NCBI GenBank assembly: GCA_023435225.1
Contig: JAEYRX010000051.1
Coordinates: forward strand, 8,226-72,225
DNA from: Bacillota bacterium
GTDB taxonomy: Bacteria > Bacillota > UBA4882 > UBA8346
DNA: 64,000 nt
Direction: 5' to 3'
The notes under the pieces are model-generated. The model worked only from the letters and a program-made list of their open reading frames with translations, did no database searches and was not told where the DNA came from. The stretch's first letter is position 1, and each line of letters begins with the position of its first letter. Both the position numbers and the translations under genes were made by a program. Below, piece after piece: positions 26,501 to 34,549 of this stretch.

Positions 26501-27842
26501 TTACCGTTCTGGCTTCATTGGCGGTAATCCAATTACCAAGGTGATTGTCCTGGTTATTACTGGGAGCCAGATGCCATCCTTTATCCAGGGCCCGGGTATA
26601 CTCGGTATAACTTGGGAAATATCCCTGGCCATGGACCGGACCTTCTCCGTTACCAATTTCAATCAAATTAACAACTTGGTCTATATCAGCGTCGTAAAAA
26701 GCGAAATCATTAAAATCACCAAAAGTGGTCCCCGGGTGATTTAGTTGTGAAATTGACTCCGGATATTGTTTAAGTTTTTTATAATAGTTCTGCAGGTTCA
26801 TACTGGAATCATTCCTGGTGGCAAACCAATCGGTGTTAAAAGTATTGATATGACCCCATCCACCGGTACTGCCGCTCCAGGTCATTTCAAATCCGGCTAT
26901 CGCCACAAACCTGCCATCTTGATTATAATTATCGGCGACTTGTTTCAGATTGGCCCATTCGGTACTCTTGGTCCAATCAAATTCGTTGTCAAAAGAGTTG
27001 GAATGATCGGTGACGGCGAAAAAGTCAACCTGACCTCTATCCCTGGCCCAGGTAAAAGCCTCATCCGGAGTTCCTTGCCCGTCCGAATAGTTAGTATGGC
27101 TATGTAGCTGACCAAAGTAATAATTGTAATCCAGGTCACCCGGAGTTGGTGATGGAGTTACGGTTGGAGTTGGTGTCTCCTCCGGAGTCGGCGTCGGAGT
27201 TTCCTCTGGAGTGGCTGTTGGAGTTGGAGTCGGTGAACTGCCATCTATTGAGTGAAATCCTAAAAGAGTAAACGTATCTTTCGGATAGGTAACCCATTCG
27301 TTTGCAGGTTCAAATGAATCGTTAGGATTGATATCACCTGCAGATATGTTACCCAAACGCACCAAAGTGTGATCTAATGTAGTGTTGGTTCCCGTGCCCC
27401 ATTCGCTTCCGGGATCATAACCTACCTGTCCCAAACTATCGATAATTGTGTTATTATGTTTTAGAACAACCGCATCATCACCGTTAAATGAAAGATTACC
27501 GGTAAGTAATTGCGTTACGGTTTTAATTGCATCATTGGCCGAACTATGAGCAACTATATAGACATTGCCGGTCGCTAAAGTCCCGGAAAGCGTAATAGTC
27601 GAGCCCGGATTGGAGTTCCCGTTAAAATATATCTCCAGTTTATATTGGGATAAATCCACCTCACTACCGGTCCCGTTATAAATCTCAATTGCTTTATTGT
27701 AGCTACTACCCTCCACGTATTCCGAGATTAACAAATCGGTGATATTTGCTTTTGCAATAGGTATTGATATGGAAAATAAAAATACCCAGCTAAAAGCCAG
27801 CATCAATAATATTATTAAGCCTTGAGTGAATTTTTTTACCAC
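23535..27842 (-). CDS. Large secreted multidomain protein: lamin-tail, PHP/CehA-type metallohydrolase, GATase-like and OB-like domains
   Basis: 1435 residues with a signal peptide. Order: lamin-tail-like domain (about 32-180, SEYVEGSSYNKAIEIYN), Thr-Pro-rich linker (205-235), PHP domain of the CehA/McbA type with metal ligands (QLHSHTNYSDGQGTPDE, AVTDHSN, NHPGTTFGD, about 240-500). A CARDB-like beta domain follows, then a glutamine-amidotransferase-like domain (ILIVTDPQSVDNLKYG, GGSLIITSRADYG), an OB-type domain (FEVIYVQDATGGI-like) and a C-terminal Ig-like segment (FSANDNLSGLASTYV). GTG start behind AAAGGAGG. It likely hydrolyses a phosphoester or carbamate-type bond outside the cell; substrate unknown. 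Confidence 0.8.
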   Translation of the reverse strand: MVKKFTQGLIILLMLAFSWVFLFSISIPIAKANITDLLISEYVEGSSYNKAIEIYNGTGSEVDLSQYKLEIYFNGNSNPGSTITLSGTLATGNVYIVAHSSANDAIKTVTQLLTGNLSFNGDDAVVLKHNNTIIDSLGQVGYDPGSEWGTGTNTTLDHTLVRLGNISAGDINPNDSFEPANEWVTYPKDTFTLLGFHSIDGSSPTPTPTATPEETPTPTPEETPTPTVTPSPTPGDLDYNYYFGQLHSHTNYSDGQGTPDEAFTWARDRGQVDFFAVTDHSNSFDNEFDWTKSTEWANLKQVADNYNQDGRFVAIAGFEMTWSGSTGGWGHINTFNTDWFATRNDSSMNLQNYYKKLKQYPESISQLNHPGTTFGDFNDFAFYDADIDQVVNLIEIGNGEGPVHGQGYFPSYTEYTRALDKGWHLAPSNNQDNHLGNWITANEARTVILAKNLTRNDIFEAIRRKRVYATEDRNLHIMYAVNDYIMGSQIDDTQMLNIEVTVNDPDTNDIISKIEIIANGGVIAASRYCASQEVEWLLQLSSQYSYYYVKVTEADGDIAVTAPVWVGNNTPVGISKVEVSSVPAVIGSSTKLTATLFNYSNQSFSNVKVEFYINQIIPENKIGEAVIPALGTGEVLTASIDWTPTQPGSYKIYTVTTLYPSGTPRTYSANIDIDAYNPEDLTKAVIDAGHQNQYVSGDYKGKITGLKNILTAKKMLVVENQGLITADLLQDARILIVTDPQSVDNLKYGLTKSNFNDDEINVIKGFIQAGGSLIITSRADYGDAADRQYQNAIQGNRILEAIGTNLRFNDDEVIDNTNNIGSPYRLMLQNYTSNKYNLTSGITTGSQYSVYSGCSVVLQTDGNDFKIDWLVKGYPTTETSDSDLQNDSIPVAIGNVAVIGAEALPGGGKVVAAGSTFFSDFEITGDNINSNQKITENILDWLSVKPAELKSIREVRIDNDLDGQPDLAGQRFAIEGWITAESVAVMKDGVKTNNAFFDVIYVQDATGGITIFGVSNTALPLGCKVRVAGIVGQYNNDTQIQVGNELTNVTILDDNSQVILPLDMGTAAAMLEQSEGWLVKITGTVTRIVGSNLYLNDGSGETRVFLDGYIGDGTPNPEGLGKWDSNIAVGDTVSAIGLASQDAEGHRIRVRNSAEIVQIDSPVPVITGAPTTLPNANGWYNNDVTVHFEAEDPYGLLEYITPEVTLTTEGASQSVTGIARNVSGKTSNYTVGNINIDKSKPVINSPFDSEYLMGEKLYLKFSANDNLSGLASTYVVFNGGQYANGTVIKLRKPGLYTVELVAEDMAGNVEKVIQTIEVVVPVAIGIKPEVINLRGYGPNWTAMITIKFPENVSYEEIQLNSIRINGVVVPVKSKNLKLIKRPSRHHRRGDIAAILVKLDKDDLKEVLNRGVSKLVITGSTDEFNFKGVCRIRVIE

Positions 27843-27916
27843 AATGACTCCTCCTTTAAAAAATATTTCTCTTTAGTCTTTGCCGGAAGCTAAACATTAA
27901 ATACTCTACTCTCATT

Positions 27917-28044
27917 AAATTGAGAGATTTCCATAATTAAAAATTTTGACATTCAGCTACAATATATAGATAGTCGCATCCGGGTTATTCATTATATATT
28001 GTAGCTAAAAATAAATTAAGGTAATTATGAACTCCCTTAATTAA
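27917..28044. repeat. TATTGTAT-family hairpin repeat, copy 1
   Basis: Outer ends AATTGAGAGATTTCCATAATT and AATTATGAACTCCCTTAATT, inner AGCTACAATATATAGATAG/TATATTGTAGCT. Shares the core with copies at 40102, 44732 and 53892. It lies downstream of the Spo0E gene and upstream of the PHP-protein gene, both read on the minus strand. Confidence 0.7.
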
Positions 28045-28237
28045 TATAATTGTTTTACTATTATATTTGCTCTCCATCAAAAAAGAATTAAATTTGGAAG
28101 ATTACAGTATCGTTGCATTAAATCTTAAATAATCAGATATTCCAAGTAATAATTACATCATCACTACACCATTTCCTGTTGTTGTTTCCTAATAGACCCG
28201 GAATTTGACTAAAAATTTTTCATTAAAAATCTCCAAA

Positions 28238-28267
28238 TGCAAAAAGCCGCTTATTAGGCGGCTTTCC
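28238..28267 (-). terminator. Terminator of the spo0E-like gene
   Basis: Minus strand AAAGCCGCCTAATAAGCGGCTTTTT: 8-bp stem followed by T residues, 6 nt past the stop codon. Confidence 0.82.
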
Positions 28268-28272
28268 GGCGG

Positions 28273-28443
28273 TCATTCTTCGTTGTCTTCTTTTATTACC
28301 CTGTCATAATCATTTAACAACTGGTCCAACCCTTTGGCTGTATCCATAAATACCGTTTCAACTCCTTGCTTGATTGTCCACAGTTGTTCCAATCTCCGCT
28401 TTTCTTCATCTATTCGTTTGCGAAGATTATTTCTATTAGCCAT
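28273..28443 (-). CDS. Spo0E-like aspartyl-phosphate phosphatase family protein
   Basis: 56 residues, too short to be obvious but preceded by a strong GGAAGGAGGTGG ribosome binding site. The pattern IDEEKRRLEQLWTIKQG, then VFMDTAKGLDQLLNDYDRVI, is the two-helix hairpin of the Spo0E family, whose members dephosphorylate Spo0A~P and delay sporulation. The usual SQELD signature reads TAKGLD here, so activity is uncertain. A terminator follows at once. The gene supports a spore-forming lineage. Confidence 0.75.
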   Translation of the reverse strand: MANRNNLRKRIDEEKRRLEQLWTIKQGVETVFMDTAKGLDQLLNDYDRVIKEDNEE

Positions 28444-28624
28444 TTTGACCACCTCCTTCCGATTATGTCAATCGGAAAATTTTGGTGGAGAATAGACTAT
28501 ATTTTTCCAAAAGCTCTTTTTTATTTTAGTAATTACATTCACACTCAAATGGCTCAAATGGCTTAAGAAAATTTTTCTTTACATAACCCAATTATAGTTG
28601 TATAATTCTATAAAAATAAGTTAT

Positions 28625-28868
28625 TAAAAACTATGATGGGAACAGTAACTGCTTTCTGAAAGGCCCAGCGAGTTGGGAACGGTGCGAGCCCAATCTAAAT
28701 AGGAGAGCATTGAAAATCATCCCTGAGTTTCGTATCGAAGCTTATGTGGTAAGCTTAGGTTACGACGGTTTTCTACCGTTAAAAAGAACGCATATGTTGG
28801 TATGTCGTATCAGGTGGTATCGCGGAAGATCAAGCTTTCGTCCTGTTATAGGGACGAAGGCTTTTTAT
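28625..28868 (+). promoter_or_regulatory. T-box riboswitch upstream of the citramalate-synthase-like gene
   Basis: GATGGGAACAGTAACTG opens a stem I (AGCGAGTTGGGAACGGTGCGAGCCCAA), with a specifier-loop segment GAAAATCATCCCTGAG and the core AGGTGGTATCGCGG at about 28811-28824. A terminator follows (CTTTCGTCC/GGACGAAGG then TTTTTATTTTT). An ATC specifier (Ile) is my reading by eye, and it agrees with a gene feeding isoleucine synthesis. Confidence 0.9.
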
Positions 28869-28899
28869 TTTTATTTATCAAACTATAGGAGGTAATATA

Positions 28900-30414
28900 A
28901 TGAAAATAGAAATAATGGATACAACTCTGCGTGATGGTGAACAAACCCCCGGTGTTGCTTTTAGGGATCGAGAAAAATTAAATATAGCCAAGATTTTACT
29001 TGAGGAAGTTAAGGTCGACCGTATAGAAATCGCTTCAGCCCGGGTCTCCAAAGGTGAAATGGAAGCCGCTAAAATGATTACCGCTTGGGCCAAGGAGAAA
29101 CACTATCTTGAGAAGGTGGAAGTTCTGGGTTTTGTCGATGGTCAAAAGTCGGTGGATTGGATGGTCCAAGCCGAAGCCAAAGTCTTAAACCTGTTATGCA
29201 AGGGTTCGTTAAATCACGTGACCAATCAGTTAAAAAAGACCCCGCAGGAACATTTTGCCGATATTAGCTTTGTTATATCCCAGGCCCGTCAAAACGGTAT
29301 TAAAGTAAATATCTACCTGGAAGATTGGTCCAATGGTATGGTGAATTCGCCCGATTATGTGTTGGGATTTATTAACGCTTTTAAAGATGAAGATATTATG
29401 CGGTTTATGTTACCCGATACTTTAGGGATATTAAGTCCGGACCTGACATACCGTTTTTGCGGAATGATGATTGAAAAGTATCCGGGTTTAAAATTTGATT
29501 TTCATGCCCATAATGATTATGACTTGGCGGTTGCTAATAGTTACATGGCTGTAAAAGCGGGTTTTAGCGGCATTCATGCCACCGTAAACGGCCTTGGAGA
29601 ACGTGCCGGTAATACCATTCTTTCCAGTATAATTAGTGTATTAAGGGATCATCATAAAGAATCAAACATTGCAGTTGACGAAAAGAAGTTAAACAAAATA
29701 AGTAAGATTGTCGAAACATTCTCCGGTATAAGAATACCGGCTAATAAACCTATTGTTGGCGAAAGCGTATTTACCCAGACTTGCGGTGTTCATGCCGATG
29801 GTGACAGTAAAGGTAACCTTTATCATAATGAGCTTATACCGGAACGGTTCGGGCGTATCCGAAAATATGCTTTGGGGAAAACTTCCGGTAAGGCCAGCAT
29901 CCTGAAGAATTTAGAAGAATTAGGCATCGAGCTTGATAAGGAATCAATTGCAAAGGTAACGGCTAAAATAGTCGAATTAGGTGATAAAAAAGAATATATC
30001 ACCACCGAGGATTTGCCCTACATCATCTCTGATGTACTTGATAATAAACTGATTGATGAAAAGGTAAAAATCAAAAATTACTATATCTGCCATGCCCAAG
30101 ACCTGAAACCGGTTGCCACCTTGAGTATGGAAATCAATGACTCGGTCTATGAAGAAACCGCAACCGGTGACGGACAGTATGACGCTTTTATGAAAGCTTT
30201 AGGTAAAATATATACGAATTTAGATAAGACTCTTCCAACCCTGGCCGATTATATAGTCACCATTCCACCAGGTGGAAAAACAAACGCCTTGGTTGAAACG
30301 ATTATTACTTGGCAAAACGGTAAAGAGTTTAAAACGCGGGGATTAGATTCCGACCAGACAGCATCAGCCATTAAAGCTACTATAAAAATGCTGAACTTGA
30401 TTGAAAATGAGTAA
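28900..30414 (+). CDS. Citramalate synthase / 2-isopropylmalate synthase family enzyme
   Basis: 504 residues. The HMGL-like barrel is clear: IEIMDTTLRDGEQTPGV (2-9 region), DRIEIASARVS, LYLEDWSNGM-like segment YLEDWSNGMVNSP, and FHAHNDYDLAVANS (metal-binding HxHND at about 204). A C-terminal LeuA-type allosteric domain follows (about 390-500). This subgroup condenses acetyl-CoA with pyruvate or 2-oxoisovalerate. The upstream T-box with a likely Ile specifier favours citramalate synthesis and hence isoleucine; 2-isopropylmalate synthesis is the alternative. Start follows AGGAGGT. msrAB lies 12 nt downstream, so it is co-transcribed. Confidence 0.8.
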   Translation: MKIEIMDTTLRDGEQTPGVAFRDREKLNIAKILLEEVKVDRIEIASARVSKGEMEAAKMITAWAKEKHYLEKVEVLGFVDGQKSVDWMVQAEAKVLNLLCKGSLNHVTNQLKKTPQEHFADISFVISQARQNGIKVNIYLEDWSNGMVNSPDYVLGFINAFKDEDIMRFMLPDTLGILSPDLTYRFCGMMIEKYPGLKFDFHAHNDYDLAVANSYMAVKAGFSGIHATVNGLGERAGNTILSSIISVLRDHHKESNIAVDEKKLNKISKIVETFSGIRIPANKPIVGESVFTQTCGVHADGDSKGNLYHNELIPERFGRIRKYALGKTSGKASILKNLEELGIELDKESIAKVTAKIVELGDKKEYITTEDLPYIISDVLDNKLIDEKVKIKNYYICHAQDLKPVATLSMEINDSVYEETATGDGQYDAFMKALGKIYTNLDKTLPTLADYIVTIPPGGKTNALVETIITWQNGKEFKTRGLDSDQTASAIKATIKMLNLIENE

Positions 30415-30426
30415 AGGAGTCACTAA

Positions 30427-31437
30427 ATGGAACCCAATACAAAAGAATATCATCAAGCTATTTTTGCCGGAGGTTGTTTTTGGTGTATGGTCTCTCCGTT
30501 TAAAACCCAAGCTGGAGTCATTGAAGTAATCAGCGGCTATACGGGAGGAACCATTGAAAATCCAACTTATGAAGAAGTCTGTTCGGGCAAAACCGGTCAT
30601 TATGAAGCCGTAAGAATTATTTATGATCCATCCAAGGTCGATTACGCCCAATTACTCAATCTTTTCTGGCAGCAAATCGACCCCACCGATCCTTCCGGCC
30701 AGTTTGCCGATAAAGGGCCGCAATACCAGACGGCTATCTTTTATAATAATAGCGAAGAGAAAAAATTGGCTGAAATTTCCAAAGCCAGATTAGAGGCTTC
30801 CAGAAGATTCAAAAGACTCATAGCCACCAAAATCCTTCCGGCCCAAGATTTCTATCCAGCCGAAGAATACCATCAAGATTATTACTGTAAAAATCCAACC
30901 CACTATCAACGTTACCGTGAAGGTTCAGGGCGCTCAGCCTATCTAGACCGTACCTGGGGAAATGATCCTGCTTATAAAGAAGCAAAGGAAGCTAATTATC
31001 ATTCTAGTCCGGATGAATTAAGGACCAAACTTACCCCTATCCAATACCGGGTGACCCAAGAAAACGACACTGAACCGCCGTTTCAAAACGAATACTGGAA
31101 TAATCATCAGGAAGGAATCTACGTCGATATCGTCTCCGGCGAAGTATTGTTTTCTTCCCGTGATAAATTCGACTCCGGTTGTGGCTGGCCAAGTTTCAGT
31201 AAGGCCGTAAATACCGGTAATATAATCGAGAAGGAAGATTTAAGTCATGGAATGATCCGGACCGAAGTTCGGAGTCAAAAAGCCGGTTCCCACCTTGGCC
31301 ATGTTTTTAATGACGGACCAACCGAAACCGGCTTACGTTACTGCATCAACTCCGCCGCCCTCCGTTTCATCCCAGTTGAGGATCTTGAAAAGGAAGGGTA
31401 TGGGGAGTACTCGAAATTATTTTGGCATGAGGCTTGA
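30427..31437 (+). CDS. msrAB: Fused methionine sulfoxide reductase A/B
   Basis: 336 residues. MsrA domain at the N-terminus with catalytic Cys in FAGGCFWCM (about 16-19). MsrB domain from about 200: GVYVDIV-like IYVDIVSGEVLFSS, DSGCGWPSFSKA and the active RYCINSAALRF. It reduces both S- and R-methionine sulfoxide in the cytoplasm. The zinc-type CXXC pairs common in many MsrB proteins are absent here, which occurs in some fused forms. It sits 12 nt after the citramalate-synthase gene. Confidence 0.96.
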   Translation: MEPNTKEYHQAIFAGGCFWCMVSPFKTQAGVIEVISGYTGGTIENPTYEEVCSGKTGHYEAVRIIYDPSKVDYAQLLNLFWQQIDPTDPSGQFADKGPQYQTAIFYNNSEEKKLAEISKARLEASRRFKRLIATKILPAQDFYPAEEYHQDYYCKNPTHYQRYREGSGRSAYLDRTWGNDPAYKEAKEANYHSSPDELRTKLTPIQYRVTQENDTEPPFQNEYWNNHQEGIYVDIVSGEVLFSSRDKFDSGCGWPSFSKAVNTGNIIEKEDLSHGMIRTEVRSQKAGSHLGHVFNDGPTETGLRYCINSAALRFIPVEDLEKEGYGEYSKLFWHEA

Positions 31438-31543
31438 GGCAATAGGTAATATTCTCTTCTAAAACACCAATTGACTTTCTCCCTAAAACCGAATTATACT
31501 AGAAATACATATTAGATACTGTGTGAAATATAATTTAACAATT

Positions 31544-32218
31544 ATGATTCAATTAAAAAAACAATTCTCGATTACATTATTCATACTTATCCTTTTCTTT
31601 TGCCTAGCTTCCGCAACCCCGATCTCATTAAAATCAACTTCCTGGCCGGTGCCGAAGAACCTACCGGTCTACTCGGTTACTAGGATAATTGACGGAGATA
31701 CTATCGAAGTAGAACGTCTAGGTAAAATCCGCTATATTGGTATAAACACTCCGGAAATCCATCATCCGACCAAAGGGATAGAACCCTATGGATTTGAAGC
31801 GATGACCGCTAACCGAAATCTGGTTGACGGTAAAAAAGTAAAGTTGGAGTATGATATTCAGCAACGTGATAAATATGGCCGTATTCTTGCTTATGTTTAT
31901 GTAGGCTCAATCTTTGTCAACGCTTATCTGGTCGAAGCCGGTTATGCCCAATTGATGACCTATCCTCCTAATGTTAAATATGTCGAGCTTTTTAAAAAGT
32001 TACAAAACGAAGCCCGTCTCAATAAACGCGGTTTATGGGGCAAAATCGATCTTTCCAAGAAAACCGGGCAATACCTCGGCAGCCTTAAAGGTAAAAAATA
32101 TCACCTTCCCACTTGCAAATGGGCCAAAAAAATTAAAAAAGAAAACCAAATCTGGTTTTCCTCTAAAAAAGAAGCCGAAAAAGCCCGCTATCAACCGTGC
32201 GGTTATTGTAAACCTTAA
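31544..32218 (+). CDS. Secreted thermonuclease-family nuclease with C-terminal metal-binding domain
   Basis: About 224 residues. Signal peptide (QFSITLFILILFFCLASA). The SNase core follows: RIIDGDTIEVERLGKIRYIGINTPE (metal and catalytic Asp/Arg/Glu), then the family's DKYGRILAYVYV and second Glu region. A C-terminal cysteine-containing module (GKKYHLPTCKWAKKI, PCGYCKP; about 180-223) is often fused to such nucleases. Degrades DNA or RNA outside the cell. The start is unsettled: the ATG at 31544 and a GTG at 31523 are both in frame, neither with a clear ribosome binding site. Confidence 0.85.
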   Translation: MIQLKKQFSITLFILILFFCLASATPISLKSTSWPVPKNLPVYSVTRIIDGDTIEVERLGKIRYIGINTPEIHHPTKGIEPYGFEAMTANRNLVDGKKVKLEYDIQQRDKYGRILAYVYVGSIFVNAYLVEAGYAQLMTYPPNVKYVELFKKLQNEARLNKRGLWGKIDLSKKTGQYLGSLKGKKYHLPTCKWAKKIKKENQIWFSSKKEAEKARYQPCGYCKP

Positions 32219-32231
32219 CCAATAAACAATT

Positions 32232-32322
32232 TTATAACCACGAAATCCACGAATCACACGAAATAAATCATTAAAATCTTTTTAGCCCTTTTCGTGCCTC
32301 TCGTGTGTTTCGTGGTTTAATT
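32232..32322. repeat. Inverted repeat of CACGAAA words
   Basis: AACCACGAAATCCACGAATCACACGAAAT pairs imperfectly with TTTTCGTGCCTCTCGTGTGTTTCGTGGTTT. It sits between the convergent nuclease and nadE genes and may act as terminator on both strands. Confidence 0.75.
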
Positions 32323-32333
32323 AGAATTGAAGC

Positions 32334-33983
32334 CTAATAATCTAATTTCTTAGCAACTGGAATCCTTCGTCCCACTCCGAAAGCTTTCGAAGTTACTTTT
32401 AGTCCTGGTGCTGCTTGTTTTCGTTTGTATTCATTTCGGTCAACCGTTTTAATGACCCATTCCACTATCTCCGGTCCAATTCCCATGGCTATAATTTGGT
32501 CCATTGAATATCCTTCTTCTATATAAGAATGTAAAATCTTGTCCAATACCGGATAAGGCGGCAAAGTATCCTGGTCTACCTGATCCGGTCGTAACTCAGC
32601 CGAAGGCGCTTTTTCAATAATTGCCCTAGGTATAATCTCCCCATTGCGGTTAACAAACTCCGCCAACTCGTAAACCATAGTCTTCGGGACGTCGGAGATG
32701 ACACTCAAACCGCCGCTCATATCTCCGTATAAAGTACAATAACCGACCGCCAATTCACTCTTATTTCCGGTGGACAAAGCCAAATAGCCGAATTTGTTGG
32801 AGAAAGCCATCAATATATTGCCTCTAATCCGGGCTTGGATGTTCTCCTCGGTCACATCGGTGTCCCGTCCTTCGAAATGTCCGGTTAAAGTCTCCAAATA
32901 CGATTGATAAATTGATGAGATATGGATTATTTTGAATTGAATCCCTAAGTTATGAGCTAATTGCCGCGAGTCTTCAACACTACCGCCGGAGGAAAACGGA
33001 GAAGGCATTGTTATGCCCAGTACATTCTCTTTCCCAAGCGCCTTAACGGCTAGTACAGCAGTTAAAGCTGAATCAATACCTCCCGATAGACCAATAACCG
33101 CTTTTTTAAAGCCGCATTTGGTTAAATAGTCCCGGAGCCCCAGTACCAAAGCCCGGTAAACCGATTCAATTTTATGCTGTGGTAAGTAAGAATTAGGCGA
33201 ACCCAATTTGTCAGTATCGAACAGCTGTAAACATTCTTCAAAAAAAGGTGCTAGAAAAACCGGATCGCCGTTCCGGTCAAGGCACATACTGCCGCCGTCA
33301 AAGATAAGCTCGTCATTCCCACCAATCTGGTTAACGAATAAAAATGGTATCTTATACCTTTTGGCATGATTACGAATCAGTTTATAACGGAGCTCATCTT
33401 TACCTACATGAAATGGTGAGGCCGAAATATTAATCAGTAAAGTAGCTCCTTTAGAAGCTAACTCCTGGATAGGGTCAAAATCATAGACAATCTGATTAGG
33501 CCAAAAATCCGGGTCGTTCCAGGCATCCTCACAGATAGAGATTCCCAGCATTTCATCTTTAAACGGGATGATATCTATCTCCTTAGACGGATCAAAATGA
33601 CGGGCTTCATCAAAGACATCATAGGTCGGTAATAGTGACTTTTCCTGTGCAAAGATAATCTCTCCCTGGAAAATTAAAACAGCCCCATTTGCCAACCCTT
33701 TTCCGGTATCTCTCCCGGTAGGCAACGGAGCCCCAAATAAAATACCTACCTCGGGGTATTCAACTGAGATTTTAACTAGCCGGGAAATTGCCTCATCAAC
33801 TTTCTCAATAAACCAAGGCCTTTCCAGCAAATCTTTCGGTGGGTACCCCACCAAAAAAAGCTCCGGAAAGACCAATAAATCAGCCCCGGAAACTGCATTA
33901 TCATCCAAGGCGTTTTTTATCTTCTCCAAATTCCCATTTATATCCCCAACCACCGGGTTAAGCTGAGCAATGGCTATTTTCAT
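32334..33983 (-). CDS. nadE: Glutamine-dependent NAD+ synthetase
   Basis: 549 residues. N-terminal nitrilase-type glutaminase domain: catalytic Glu in FPELFLVGYPP, Lys in EKSLLPTYDVFDEARHF, Cys in ISICEDAW. C-terminal synthetase: SGGIDSALTAVLAVKALG (ATP loop), STGNKSELAVGY and GDMSGG. It amidates nicotinic acid adenine dinucleotide, using glutamine. I set the start at ATG 33983, behind GGGGGAAG. A longer frame to 34067 reads into a repeat element (34015-34200) and is an artefact. The composite repeat lies 31 bp upstream of the start. Confidence 0.96.
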   Translation of the reverse strand: MKIAIAQLNPVVGDINGNLEKIKNALDDNAVSGADLLVFPELFLVGYPPKDLLERPWFIEKVDEAISRLVKISVEYPEVGILFGAPLPTGRDTGKGLANGAVLIFQGEIIFAQEKSLLPTYDVFDEARHFDPSKEIDIIPFKDEMLGISICEDAWNDPDFWPNQIVYDFDPIQELASKGATLLINISASPFHVGKDELRYKLIRNHAKRYKIPFLFVNQIGGNDELIFDGGSMCLDRNGDPVFLAPFFEECLQLFDTDKLGSPNSYLPQHKIESVYRALVLGLRDYLTKCGFKKAVIGLSGGIDSALTAVLAVKALGKENVLGITMPSPFSSGGSVEDSRQLAHNLGIQFKIIHISSIYQSYLETLTGHFEGRDTDVTEENIQARIRGNILMAFSNKFGYLALSTGNKSELAVGYCTLYGDMSGGLSVISDVPKTMVYELAEFVNRNGEIIPRAIIEKAPSAELRPDQVDQDTLPPYPVLDKILHSYIEEGYSMDQIIAMGIGPEIVEWVIKTVDRNEYKRKQAAPGLKVTSKAFGVGRRIPVAKKLDY

Positions 33984-34014
33984 AAAACTTCCCCCAAGCA
34001 AAATTCCATCTAGA

Positions 34015-34200
34015 TAGGATGAAATAAATTCTTTATATAAAATTTGCATTCCTAAAGCCGAATGCAAATGCTATCAAATTGGTATTTATTTCATCCTATT
34101 ACAGCTGTAATAAGTTGAATTAAATTCATTGACTCTCCATCACGTTCGGCTTTAGGATGAAGGTGTTTAGATATTTATTAAAGAAATTTAATTCAACTTA
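34015..34200 (+). mobile_element. Two-hairpin composite element, copy C1 (upstream of nadE)
   Basis: Unit 1, 84 bp (TAGGATGAAATAAAT...ATTTATTTCATCCTA, loop CTAAAGCC), a palindromic linker TTACAGCTGTAA (34099-34110), then unit 2, 90 bp (TAAGTTGAATTAAATT...AATTTAATTCAACTTA). TA follows on the right; the left flank is GA. Identical to copy C4 over the first 122 bp. Confidence 0.85.
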
Positions 34201-34266
34201 TATAATATAAAAAATAAATCAGAAACCTCTTCGGATTCCTGATTTATTCCTTAATATTGATATATA

Positions 34267-34528
34267 TAAGATGAACTAAATCTTACGAATAAGCTTTCCC
34301 ATACTGATAGCATATTCAATGATGCTTGGCGATTTATTCAGCCTGACTTTATTATTTGTAGCTGAATAAACGCCGATCAAAAGCCGAATGGGAAAGGATA
34401 AATAGCAGAATTTAGTTCATCTTATTTACCGCTGTAATAAGTTGAATTAAATTCATTAATTTCCTATTACGGCCGGCTTTAGGGACGAAGGTGTTTAAAT
34501 ATTTATTTGGGAAATTTAATTCAACTTA
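34267..34528 (+). mobile_element. Two-hairpin composite element, copy C2, with a third hairpin inserted
   Basis: Same plan as C1: unit 1 (TAAGATGAACTAAAT ends, 158 bp instead of 84), linker TTTACCGCTGTAA, unit 2 (34438-34528). TA on both flanks. The extra 74 bp in unit 1 includes a hairpin GGCGATTTATTCAGC/GCTGAATAAACGCC (34328-34374) preceded by CAATGATGCTT. Confidence 0.82.
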
Positions 34529-34549
34529 TATAGTTTGTAGTCCTATCAT

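Noticed and set aside
27120..27245. Tandem short repeats, possible CRISPR or minisatellite
   Set aside because: It is the coding region of the Thr-Pro-rich linker in the PHP protein; repeat unit is irregular, no spacers of constant length.
33984..34067. Longer nadE start within the composite repeat
   Set aside because: The first residues would come from repeat C1; the ATG at 33983 has a strong site and matches the family start.
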